Part shown: in pieces, positions 11,141 through 23,800 of the stretch
How positions within the stretch are numbered: position 1 is the first letter of the stretch
Layout: each line of letters begins with the position of its first letter
Assembly: GCA_026261815.1 (NCBI GenBank)
Contig: JAMPIT010000886.1
Coordinates: 18,944,501-19,008,500 of the forward strand
Direction of reading: 5' to 3'
DNA: 64,000 bases
Origin: Monarcha castaneiventris obscurior
Lineage: Eukaryota; Chordata; Aves; Passeriformes; Monarchidae
Program-made: the position numbers and the translations under genes
The notes under the pieces: model-generated
What the model was told of the DNA's origin: nothing
Seen by the model: the letters and a program-made list of their open reading frames with translations, nothing else
The model's database searches: none

Positions 11141-13010
11141 AGTGCAAGCATTATCTTCAGAGCAAGTGGCTTTACAAACAAATACTGCCTAACAATCTCT
11201 GCCCCTCCAGCTCCCCCAAACACACACAAGCCTAGCCTGCAGACATGATGTTATCTGCCACAGGATTAGAGCTCTGTTCTCTGTGCCCAGGGATCCTTTC
11301 CTACTGCCCCCTTCCCCCCAAATTCTTTGTCAACAAAAAGGCCTTCTCACCCAACTGAAAATGCTTTCTCTAGTGCCCGGGTGCTGTGAAACCATGTGCC
11401 CACATGGGAGGGGGCAGTGCCCACTGCCCGTAGACCAGAAGCTGTTGCCAGCCAGCAAAGAGGGTGCTATAAATGGAGGAACACTTTCCAGTGGGGTTTC
11501 AAGGGTAATATACCTATACACCAGCACTGCAGAGACAGGGCTTCTCCCACAAGCCTCTCCAAGGCTTACAAGCAAGTCACCTCACTTCCCCCCCTCCCTG
11601 CTTGCTTTCACTACAAAGACCTTCAGGGATGGTGCTTACAGGGGTAAACATGAAGCAAAACAGCAACAAAGGGGCAGGTGGGAAGGACTCAAATCAAAGG
11701 TGGCATAAACAGCCAGTCTCTGCCCAAGCCCTGGGTAGCAGCAGCTATGCATGCTGGAGGGAACTAATGCCAAATGTATCTGAGAAATACGTGGAAAATC
11801 TATGCTTACCTCTCAGCAGAAGTGGCCTGAGTTAGAGAGCAAAGGGCTGGACTGCACAGGGTACAGTAACTGAGTCCCAAAAGGCAGAATCTAAGAAATG
11901 CCAGGCTTGTTAAGTGATCTCAGAAAGCTGGGACTTCCCTTACACATTCACTAAGCAAATGTATGCCAGCTGGGCTACCTGTGTTATGACCCCGTTCTGA
12001 TGCTGCACAAGTGTTATCTTTGAAAATCAGCTCTGCATGTCCCTGCTGGGGACAGCCAGCAGGGTTGTTAGGCCAGGCTGTTTGCTAACTGCAAAAGCTC
12101 TTCAAGCCTCCTTCACACTGGGTGTTTGCCTCTGCCAGCAGCAGAACTACAGAAGGCTTGTTTTCCTTGAATGCATGTGCTGTGTCCCTAACACCCAAAA
12201 CTCTCATAAACCCTGGGCCCTTCCCAGCAACAGCCCTTCACATTTTCACCATCCAAACAATCTTTCCAAGCCTTTGCTTCATCCCACGTCATCCAGCCTT
12301 GGGCCATGTAATACAGTCCTGCATATTTCAGAGTTTCATGTGTGCTGACTGGCAGGCTTGCACATACATACTAGCTAGCTGACAGAAAAAAAAATACATC
12401 AGAATTTCTTTCTTTTATAGGAAGCAAGTTTGATTCCCCCAACTTTTTCTCAGTATTATGTTTCAATTCAGCCTTCTTACCTCCTTAAAAGATCAAATGA
12501 AATCAGCCAACAGATTCCTAAGTTGTTAACTAATGATAAGAACTGACAATTCAATGGTATAAATTTCCACACAGGTCCAATCCTTATCCTAGTTCAAGCT
12601 GCATGGCTTCAGTGGTGCAACATTTATTTCCAATGGGAGAAGACGTCATCAAGAGCTCTCTGTTTACTTACTGACATACTTCCAGCTCTTGATGTCAAGT
12701 GCAAAATCGCCAACACCACTGAGATTCCCCAAGAGAACCTGAGTCTGGGGGCCTTCTTGTGTCTGATGCAGATAAACAGTCACATCTGATGGTGATCTGG
12801 AGGTGATCTGGAGAAGATCAGTGCTCTGACCCTGCAGCCTTCAGAAGTGGGTAAGACCTGAGGTCTCACCACACCAGGATGGATGCTGCCCACAGCAGCA
12901 GAGCCCAAAATCTGGTTTGCCCCACACAGTTCTCAACTGCCCCCTCAGTGGGTGACAGTGCAGACTGAGGAAGAACCCTGCAGCCAGAGGTGACAAGCCT
13001 ATGAAAAAAT
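11141..13010. other. Intergenic sequence between WNT8B and SEC31B, right part
   Basis: No gene, RNA or transposon family is recognised. The right edge is set by the inferred SEC31B polyadenylation site. Confidence 0.55.
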
Positions 13011-14693
13011 GCATCACAAAACACAGCTTTTATTTCACTGTTCTGTAATTTCTCAGTGCATCAAACCGCAGCAATAGAAACAACACAGCAGCAACAAGGA
13101 GGCACTTTGACCTGGGAAGGAGAGAATGAGACATGTCCTCTTCCTCCCTTCTCGGATTCTCCTCCCTCCTAAGTCTCAGGTAGACTAGGCTGATTCGTGT
13201 ATGTCACTGAACCGCAGGCCCACAACAGCATTATCACTCAAGCAGCAAGCACAGAAAGCAGGGGCTGGCTGCATCCAAACCTTGGGAAGAAGCCTTGCTC
13301 CCAGCTATGGATCAATGATTATGCTGCCTGGTTAGTAAGAAGGATGTTGAGAGAGAAGGCAAGGAGGGAGGAAGAGAGGGAAATACACACACACAGAGAT
13401 GTGGCCTAAAATCACATCTGCCTTCCCAGACTTCTTCCTCAGAACAGATATGCTTCATTCATCCATTCCCAGAGGAACTGCCACAGTGATGACAAGTCTC
13501 AGCACAATCCGTATCTTCAAGTCCTGACAGCATCACCTCCTGCAGCATATTTCTACCACCATAGCGCCAAGGGGCCTCTGAGAACCACCTTTGCACTGTA
13601 GACAGTATAAATGCACCATATGTGGAACAATGAGCTGTCTCTCCCTGCTCAAGTCTGGGCTGGTCAGGATAGCTCAAAGAAAATCTTTATGGGACTTAAA
13701 CAATTACTGCTGCTCTTAAAGTCCCTAGGCCATCTGAAAAGCATGAAGTAGGAAGCCTTTAGATAACACCAGTGAGTAGAAGTCCAGCTGTGCTAAAATA
13801 AAAGAAGTGAAAAAGGCCAGGAGCCAGAGAGGGCAGCTTTTAGCCCCAAAACAGGATGTGACCAGCTCTGGGGAGAAGTGCACAGAGCACAACCTGCCAA
13901 CATTCCTGAATGGGCGAGTCCCAGGAATGGGAAAGGGAAATCATCCCTGGACCTGAAACATTATGCGCTTGAGCCTGTAGCTGATGGGGGAAAAGATATA
14001 AAGGAAGGTGATAGAGGGTGAACAGGAGACTTGACTTAAAAACAAGAGAGCTGGGTGAAGAAGAAAGAGAACCAAAGCTGGCCCGGAGCAGATTAGTAGT
14101 TAGCCCCAATCGTAGCAGGATATGGGTGCAGAGGGGTGAAAAGGTGAGTCAAGGATAAGAATGAAGAGAAAGAAGGAGCCAGGAGAGATCCTCGCTGCAG
14201 CCAAACAGAGTGAGGACACACCAGCCTAGGTTCCCAAGGCAGCCCAGCTACCACTCAGGAAGTTTACTCTGCAGCAGGGAGTAGAGCCCGAGGCTCTTCT
14301 GTGGTGGTGCTATAGGTACCAGCCCTGTTTGTTTCCTGAAAAATAAAAAGCAACGTCAGCCTAGAAGGGAAGGAGTTTCCCCTTTGTGCTGGGGATACAG
14401 GGAAGAAGAAGGACCTCTGTGCAATCTGGACAGCCTGAAATTAAGATCCCTGGGCTGGAAAGTGGCCTCAGACTAGTAGGAAAGAAGAGAGAAAGAACAG
14501 TCTCCAGGAGCTGCAGGCACCAGTGGGCTGACTGGAAAGTGGATGGGGCTAGGCGTGCTGGCCTAGCATAGCTCCAGGCACTGGCACAGACCTATTTCTC
14601 CAGAGTCAGAAGGAGAGTCCACAACCTGCAGCACATCAACAGGTGAGGCAGTCCACCAGCTCTTGGTGTGCACTGTTCCAGCTGCTCCACACT
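13011..14693 (-). other. SEC31B: Probable SEC31B 3' UTR
   Basis: The interval runs on the minus strand from the SEC31B stop to the first canonical AATAAA in that direction. It has no other coding signal. A variant AGTAAA signal at 14263-14268 could give a much shorter UTR. Confidence 0.5.
13029..13034 (-). promoter_or_regulatory. SEC31B: Polyadenylation signal of SEC31B
   Basis: The plus strand reads TTTATT, which is AATAAA on the minus strand. It is followed in the minus direction by GT-rich TGTGTTTTGTGATG, a good downstream element. Confidence 0.6.
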
Positions 14694-14873
14694 TTACACA
14701 TTCAGCTTGCCTGCAATGGTCATGAGGACTTTCAGGATGGGCATGAAACCAGACACCTCACTGAAACTGCTGCTGCTCACCACCTGGGTGTGAACCAGGA
14801 GACCTTGTGGGTAGTTCTTAGCCTCAATGCATCGGGCAATTTCATGGAGACCCATGAGGATGGTTGGAGAGAG
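14694..14873 (-). CDS. SEC31B: SEC31B terminal coding exon (exon 26)
   Basis: It encodes 59 residues beginning [14 protein letters not shown] and ending A-G-K-L-N-V, then TAA. This is the conserved end of the SEC31 carboxyl helical domain. The acceptor reads CTCTCCACAG on the minus strand. Confidence 0.95.
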   Translation of the reverse strand, partial: LSPTILMGLHEIARCIEAKNYPQGLLVHTQVVSSSSFSEVSGFMPILKVLMTIAGKLNV

Positions 14874-17800
14874 CTGTGGAGAGGGAGCAGAAATTAGTCA
14901 GCATGTTCAGCAATATAACACAGGTCTCTCTCCCTCCATACCCTTCCTTACTGTTGCCCACTTCATCTTCACCAAACAGCACCTATACAGTCAAGCACTG
15001 GCAGGAAGGATAGTCTGCTTCTTCCCTTGCTTTCCCAGACTACAACAACTGCCAGCTGGCATCAGCAATTGGCATTAGCAACTTCAGAGTTTTCTAAGCG
15101 AGTTACACTACACACTTAACAGTTGCCCCTTCCCATCTGGGATCTGTCTATGTGCTAGTATATTTCTTGAAGGGTAAAAGCACGGTGCAGATACCTCCTC
15201 AGCGCTTCCTTACACTGTGTCTGGGCCAAACTTAAGAAAGAAGATACAAGGCTGGCTGAAGTCATGGTCATTACAAGGTTTGGCACTCCCCTTGTCTTGC
15301 CAGAGAGTATGTGTTGGTTACAGTGGTACAGACACCAAGACCCACAACCCAGTGCAGAGGTGGGCTCAGGGAGCCAGCTGGACCACAAGGAATGGTGGCA
15401 TCTACTCACCGCCTGCTCACGGAGCTTCTCATACAAACACTCCAGCCGCTGCAGCGCGTCCTCCAGCTTCCTTCGCGTTTTCTGAAGCGAAACAGGTATT
15501 GCTTGTCTGCCAGAGCTTCAAAGCCATCTTTCCAGAGCTAAAGTGCTCTCATTCAGTCCCTCCCTTCCTCTGTCCTTCCACAGCACCTTACAATTCAGCT
15601 GCATGGCAGCCTCTGACAGCCAGGGACTGAGATACAAGTCAGCCATGCCCTCACTCTGCACATGTACATACCTGTACATTCTCTCCCCAGGACAGAAAGA
15701 TGGATTGCCCCCTTTCCCATCTCCCATCCTAGGCATTCCTCCCTTCTGCCAGTGCTTGCAGACCACAGGATAGAGTGACTACTTCCAAAGTGTGAGAAAC
15801 ATCCACCAGTTGACCCATGGGGTGTTCAAACAGGCTCACCATGACTGACCCAAGAAAGAGCATCTTCCTGGTCTCCTTAAGGAAAAGAGGGAATATCCTT
15901 CCCACTCTAGGTAACCACCAAGGAAAGTGCCTGAGTACTGAAGCTCTGATGAAACTGACTTCATTAACCCCATCTTGAACAATCCACTCACAGGTAAGTT
16001 ATTCCATTAACACAAATGCCTAGCTCTGGGCACTCCTGGAACAGGCCTGGAAGCCTGGAAGTTCAGGTGAATTTCACTGCTGTACAGAGACAGCTATTCA
16101 ACCACCACCTGAGTCAAGTGCTTAAGCTCAAACCTACAGGCCTTTCTGTCCATAGAGGGAACCTTTAGGTTATTCACCAGAAATTGCTATGCTGCACTCT
16201 CAGAAAGCACAGAGCAAACACACTGAAGATGCTGCTCTAATTGCCTGACTCTGGGATAGCAATCTGGGCTCAGTGTTCGTCCTAACACCTGTCAAGCGGA
16301 GGTATTCTGGAAGGCTTCTTAGAGGCCTTCTTAGCAACCTAACACATTGTGCAAACACTGCTTTTCTGCTTCCAGACAGTCTGCCCTGACACATTCACCC
16401 AATGTGACACGTGCCAACAGCCTTCCAGGAACCAGGGTGGAGAAATTACAGTGACGTGGACACAAAGATTGTTTGGCTTTCTTTTCTAGCTAGGGTATCT
16501 AAGCCTTTCCCTCTAAGCTCTAAGGATAGCTGGTAATACCAGCTCTGCAGGAACTATCTGCAGATCAAGCCAGTGAAACTGAATTAGCTGAGTAAATTCT
16601 TCTCCTTTCCTTAGAAGAAAGAGCCAGGAGGACAGAATCATTACTCCAAGAAGGCAATGAGAAGCAGAGGATAAATGCTAGAGACTGCATCTCAGTTCCC
16701 AAAGATGAACAACCTTGCAGCCTAAAGGAAGGAGGCACATGGAGATTGACTTGGTTATCGGGACAAGACTTTTCCACTCTTTACCCAACTATAAGAAGGA
16801 AGCACCAGTCAAACATCTATAAGGGAAAAAAAGTCCAATATCAGAGAAGGGAGGACTTACTGGATCAGTGGCAACAGCCGAGCAGCGTTGCACCAACCCT
16901 TCAAATGTGGCCTTCAAAGCCTGGTGCTCAGGGGGCAGCTCCTTCCTCTCAATGCTCTCCACAGGTAGCTGGTGATACTGACAGAAAAAAAAAGCAGCTG
17001 AATGAATGCAAGAGGAGCAAAAAAGCTGGAGCAGGTAGATTCCCCTCCTGACACTAAACAGAAGGAATTTCACCCCTTCACAGACCCAGAGAATACTGGA
17101 AGCACAGAGATAGGTTATCATCTTCAGACTGTGATACAGCTCCAGGCCTCTGGATTCTCACCTCACAGCAGGATGACAGCCTGCCTGGTCTCCCTCGCTC
17201 TCTCCCACCCATACGCAGGTGTCATTTTTCCAACCTGGCAACTCCTGTAACACTTAGGCAGAGATGCCTTGTAAGGGCAAGGGAGCAGCATAAGCCCTCT
17301 ACAGCTGCCAAGTAATAAGAACCTCAAAAGCCAAGTTTTTTTCTACTTGACAAGATGCTGGTGGCTGGGGAATGCCCCACTTTCTCTGGTACCTGTAGGC
17401 TGCCTTCCTTGGGTGCTCCTGGGGGTGACTGGCCAGATTCTTGCAACCTGGATAGCTGAGGATGGATCCCTTGGGGTTCAGCAGGCAGGCCCATTACTGG
17501 AGCTGTGATGGGGGCCAGAGGAGTAAATTTCTCAGGCAACTGTCAGCAAAGAAAGGAAAGAAAAAAAAAAAAATCAAGAAAACCAAGTCCAAGGAAGAAG
17601 GGTTGGCTGCCTCTCCACAGAAAAATTCAACTTCCTTTCTAACTTGAAGAGGTATGTCTCCACTTCTCAAGATGATGTGTTACACATCCCTGTTCTTTCA
17701 GCCCCCTGACTCAGAGAATGGGGCCCTTCCTCTTGCATCCTAGATGAACAGTCAAAGCGACAGCAAGAAAACCCCTCTGGGATTGTTCAATCAAACAGAT

Positions 17801-20800
17801 CCGTTACCCCTGAAAGCACCGGTCCTCAGAAAGCCGCCTGGTCTCTGCAACGGCACGAGTCCTGAATGTAGAGATTAGCAGCAGTAAAGTGTCCAACTGA
17901 GCAAGTACTGGGGAAAATCCCACGACATGGGGGGAGATTCCTCTTGCAAACACTTCATCATGCCCCTGCTAAGCCAGAGAGTCATGACAGATTCTCTCCA
18001 ACAGGGCTAGATCAAAAGGAGATGGCTTTAACAAGAGGCTAATCCTGTTGTAGTGAGCACAGCCTGAAGCAGGTTCCCAGCTATGCTGCCAGAAAAAAGG
18101 GCGAGAAGTCTCTTCCAAGCTAAAGAAGAGGAGTGGGGGGTGGGAAGGATGCCAAAGAAGCTTCTCATCACACCTGCCAGCAGGCAGCAGTGATAGAAAT
18201 GGGGTACTGAGATAATTTGTTGCAGAAGAGCCCAGCTCACAGGCCCTCCAGTGCAATCACGACAAGGCAGAGAGCTGCAGGACCAACACGGCAGGCAGCT
18301 CACAGCTACACCTGCCCCAACTTCTCTCAGGACAAGTGCCTTATCATTTGGTATCAGCATCTGAGGAAAATCATTGTTGGTCCCACTGTGCTGAGGGAAA
18401 ATGCTGCCCCCAGCTGTCGGGTGCGAAGGGAATGTGACCTCCTCAGCCACCATCAAAAAAATTGTGTAGGCAAGGGCATAAGATTAAATCCATACTAACG
18501 ACGAACTACTGTAGCCAGCCTGGAAGTACTGACAGAGGATGCAACATTAGAGCTGATAACCATGTCACAAAACAGCCACCCTGCAGAACAGCATGTGACT
18601 TTGGATGGCAAAGAGTCAAAATTACTTAGACTCCAATCCTAGCCATGCAGGCAGTGCAGATGCAGACAGAGCTACAGGGACAGAGACCTGTGGAGTTTGA
18701 CAGCGAGCATGTATAGGAATGTATCTGTTACATGGAATTCCCTGGCTAAAAGACAACCAACACACATTGTAGCTTAAAACTTACCTTTTTCTTTTGAAGG
18801 CCTGCTCTTCCAGTAGAGGGATCACTCCAAGATTCCTGAGCTGCCAGGACAGAGGACAAGACACAAACCTCAGACTGTGAGAAGGTAGCTGCAGCAACAA
18901 TTCATGGTTGCTTGCAGTTTAGAACTTCCTTCAGGAGAAGGCCCTTTGGCTCCAATTCCCTTGTCATTGCACCTTTAGACTGTTTCAACTGAGGAATTTC
19001 AAGCTCAGCTCACAGGCCCGTGAGATGCTCTTGCTTGCCTTTCCCTTTCTTAATTTCACTCTTAGTATCCAAGCATGTGCACAGCCTTCATGAGGTGATG
19101 TCTGGTCAGACTGAACTGGCACACACCCACTCCCACACAGAAAACTTCTTTTGGAATTACCTGAAGCTTTCTGGACCTGGTATAAGCTGCAGAAGTCAGC
19201 CTCAGAGTCAGGCTGGAACCTTGGTGGGGACCTGCATAAGTGTGCCCCTCACGGTTCAGAAGTTCCTGGAGTTCCCCAGAGAATTTGGCACTGTGGTAGC
19301 ACAGCAAGAGCTATGCTGCAGGTGAGAGGGCTTTTCACCAGCACTCACAGGAATGCTCATGGTGGCAGTCCAAAGCCATACAGGCTGTTCTGATAAAGGT
19401 GGAAAGATTTAGGGGTGGGTTCCCTTCCAAAATAATGTTCAGAACCAAAGCTTAGCAAAATTTGCAGACTGCCAAATGGAAGGGAAGAGACTTAACCAGT
19501 AAATGCCTTGGGAGCAGAGGGGTGTCTCAGCAGATGCTTCTGTGGTACTCTAACCTCACTCCAGGTAATTTAAAATCCATCAGACAACATGACATCGAAA
19601 GACTTCTGCCCACTCTTCATTCTGTAAAGGTCAAATTGCAACTACCTTGCTTGCTGCTGTCCTGTAAAGGTACCTGCATCTTTAGACAAAACCCCAGTAT
19701 TAATAACCTCAAGCCCATGAGACAGGAATAGTCTGTGAGAAAACAGAATAATTCTAAGTGGCAATATCAGAATTGCTGGAGCTCAGAGCCACGCTTAATG
19801 AGCTACTGATCCCGAACTGAGCTTTAAAAATCACAGGGGAAAGATGCAAAAGGTGCTTCATTACTTTAATTACCTTTATTATTAAAATTCTGGCAGCCTC
19901 TTTTTGCCCTCCCTTTTCCCATGATTTCAAGACTCACTCTCTGATGAGTTTGGATCAGTAGTTTAATTAAGTTGGCACCTATTTCTAGCTTGGGGATTCT
20001 GTGCCCTAGAACTCTGCTGGCCCCCACTGAGCCTGTGGCCTAGCAATCCTTGGCACTATTCCAACCCGGTGGCACTCTATCCTCACTGGAAACAGCTATT
20101 TAAATTACGCTCTTTAAGCCAGGCACTTAATCATCAGACATGAGAGACAACAGGCCCTGTTGCATTTTGCTGGGGTGAAATGCTATCTTTCCTATGCTAC
20201 TTGTGAAATAGGATTTCTCACCATCCCTGAAAGGAGTGCCCCATGGCAGCAGTCTCCAGCAATGCCTGTCCTAGAAAAAACAAGACCACCAGAGGCTGGA
20301 ATTAGGGATTATCCTGGCCAGAAATGAGATGAGCCAACACGTTGCTGTCCTTCACCCTGTCCCTGACACTCTCAGGAACTTGGGATTTCTACAAGTGGAG
20401 GTGTCTCTTCATAGTGTTAGTAATAATGTTCATGAGCTGTAGATACTATGTTCAGGAATTTCCAAAGCAAGCAATTTTGGCCATTCAGATTGAGTGATTT
20501 TACAGTTCCATTTCAGATTAAGAAAAATACAAAACAAAACCATAAAAATAATAGCAGGCAAGGAAAGCACTCTCAAGGAAGCCAGTTTGCACTGCTGAAC
20601 CAGGCATGCCATACATTGCCATTAAAACTGGGGGGAAATGCTGCTAAGGAGAAGGGAATTTCTCAGCAGTGAATTCCTGAAGGGCATCTTCAGCCTAAGG
20701 AAGTGCTTGAAATCCTTGTCATGGAATCATCTTCTCTTTAACAGGGAGAAACTGAGGTATTTTGTTTCTCTTCTGAAGGGACAGTTTCAGAGTCCCACTT

Positions 20801-23800
20801 CACACAGCCAGACCTGCTTGGTGGTGTAAGTGCCTGTAAGTACTTGGATTTCCTAAATAAAGCTGTGAAGTTTGTGCCTGGCAGATGGTCCCTCCAAGGA
20901 GCACCAATCACTGCAGTGACAGACCACTAAGACATTTAGTCTTACCCCACTGACAATGCAGACTAGAAAATGACTACCCTCCAACATCAGGGAATCCCAA
21001 GGAGAGAAATCAGTACAATGTATCAGTCAGAAAATCCCCTGGGTCTAGATTTTCCCCAATAGTTGAACTAAGATTCAAAGCCAAACCTCACCCTTTAACC
21101 AAAGCCAAAAAGGCTTTCCAGTTCCTCTTGGAAGAGAGCCCCCAAATTCTGCTGGGGAAACTCTACTCCACCACTGCTTCTGCTGGGACTCACCTCTTCC
21201 AAACCACAGGCAGAAAGCACAAGAAAAACCATGCACAAGGCTGGGAGTGTAACAAGGAGAAAATGAGAGATGAGTTAAAACCACTGGCCTGTTCCTTGCT
21301 TAGAGAACCAAGACAGGAAAACTGTCTGCTTCCCTGTCCTGCTGGCCCAGCAACTGCCTGAAAAGACAGAGACTGAAAATGGTCTAATACCGCCAGAACT
21401 GGAGGAAAATAGAGAAGGAAGGAGCGGGAGACCCTGTTTTCTGTACCCAGACTCACGAGTAATAGCATAGTACTTTTATTTCAATTCCAATATTCCCAGC
21501 TGTCACTTACTAGTCCTCAGGACAGGTCTGTTTCCTACCCCAGCTGTACAGCTCCCCAGGCATGCAAGGAAACCACAAACAGCAGTGAGCATGCACACAT
21601 GCACACACATCAAAACATGCACACTCCACACATTTCACTGGAAGCAGCAACACTGCCTGCCCCACAGGTCTGGAGGTTTCTCCAGGTACTACCTGCATGA
21701 TCCACGTGGGGATCTAGCCAAGGGAAGAAACCTGAAAATCAAGGCAGGGTGGAAAAGGCATCATCACCAACGGCTTTCACTCAGTAATTTCACTGGATTA
21801 CTATACCAAAAAGCTTTTCAGGAAGGAATTTGTCCAGCTTAGAGTGTAGCTTAGAGCCTTTGTGTGTAGTCCCCACAGACTTTACACAGTGGGATTTGCT
21901 ATCCTTGGTTAAACACAGGTCAGCAAAGGATTTCAGGTGAAGGCAAAAATCAAAGCCTCAGTTCCTTCACTCTCAGAATATGCGTGGCTTGGAGAAGCAG
22001 CTGCTCAAAATCTATGGATTGTCAGCCTTGTTGTTAGGGACCTACACAGGCTAAACCTGTTCCTTGAGATGGCAAACAAAGAATTAACAAAGACCAGATA
22101 TGGTGATATTCTGGGAAATAGAAGGAATGCCCATCCATGGGGAACGAGGTCCAACAATATTCTTTCTCTTCATCATGCTAGCAAGGACTTCACATGCCAG
22201 ACTGGATTCAAACTATAGACCCAGAGGGGTCTAAAACACTGCAGAGAGGAATCCAGAGGTGATTCCCAGACAAGCCATTTATGACAACTGGAATAAAATG
22301 GGAGCACTACAGCACAGCAAACAGAGGAATTTAATCCTGAAGCTAAGTAAGGGATATCTCATGGACAGGGAAGCAGCACCCTGCTCTCCCAGCATTTCAA
22401 ATGCACTTCTCATGTACCTTGCATAAGCAAGGGTGGGATTAGCAAACCTTCCACCAGATGTTCCAAGGGAACCACCACCCTTTCCTTCAGAGCAGATGCC
22501 TATTCAGGGTGCACAGAGCACCTGAAGAGACAACATCTTGCAACCACAGCCTGGGAGAAAGAACAACTGAACAGGCTGAATGAAACCGTTACCATTGTTT
22601 TGTTTCGCCACCACAGCAGGACTCAGCACTCTGTGCCTGTAAGGTTTGCCTCAGCCCTACATCCAGCCTCTGTGGGGACAGACGGGACCTCAGAAGATCC
22701 ATGTCCATTACGTACTACAAACCCCACCTGGGTTTGTCCCGGACACACAAGTCACACAAGCAGTACTTACCTGTGGGAGGAGGAGGAATGGCTGCTGGCA
22801 AGGGTTTAGTAGATGGAGCTCCAGGACCTCCCTGAGGATAACCCATGTTCATATGGCAGTTGAAAGGTGCTGAAGAGTAGTCTAGAGGAGACTGGCTTGC
22901 CACAGGGAGAGGACAAGCTGCAGAAAGCTGAGATGATGGGACTGAGGCTGGAGTGAAGAGGGCAGGTCTGGGTGGTGGAACACCAGGAGATGTCATGGGC
23001 ATGGGCTGTCCTGGCAGAGACGGCTGGCTGGAGAAGGGAGCAGGACCAACAGGTCTGACTCCCACTGGTCCAAATGGCTGAGACTGTGGCACAGCTACAG
23101 ACAACAAAGAGAATGTATCAGCATCACTTGTTTCATGTGCCAACTACCCACGACACCATCCTTCTTGGCATTAAGTCTTCCCTTCTTCAAGCCTTTAATA
23201 TCCGTGTCCCCCCTAGCCCAGGCTACATCACTCAAACTGCCACCAAGCCAGCTGTGGCTTTTCCACCCCTATGTATGCTTAGGATCAGTGCACATGCAGC
23301 AACAGTCACTACAGCTAGATGTGTCAGAAGCAGCCTCTCAGGTGGCTGACTTGCTCTTTGTCAGTACAACAGGCCTGTGAGCAGCCACCCATGTTGAAGG
23401 TTTTAATCTCAAGAAACCTAGAAAATGGACACAACTATCAGACAATGCTTACCTGGCCCTGAGACAGTTGCTGGATTCAAGCCCAAGTTGTACTGTGGGT
23501 ATGGGTGCCCTCTGGAATAGACACTTGTTTGTGGGCCTGTGCTGGCCTGGGGAGGGGCAACGTGGTGAGGTGCCACAGACATCGCTGGCACTGGCTGAGG
23601 TGTGAAGAGGGAAGGCACTGAAGGCTGAGATGGTGCTGAAGGGGCAAATGATGACTGATAGTTGGGCTGCAATTAAAAAACAAACAACTTGCAAATGGCC
23701 AACAGAGTCATATGCATACACATACTAGCAGATGCAATTTCTATCCCTGTCACTTCTCAGGCAAGAGAAGTTGCTGCTGCTGTTGGTGCCCTGGATGCAC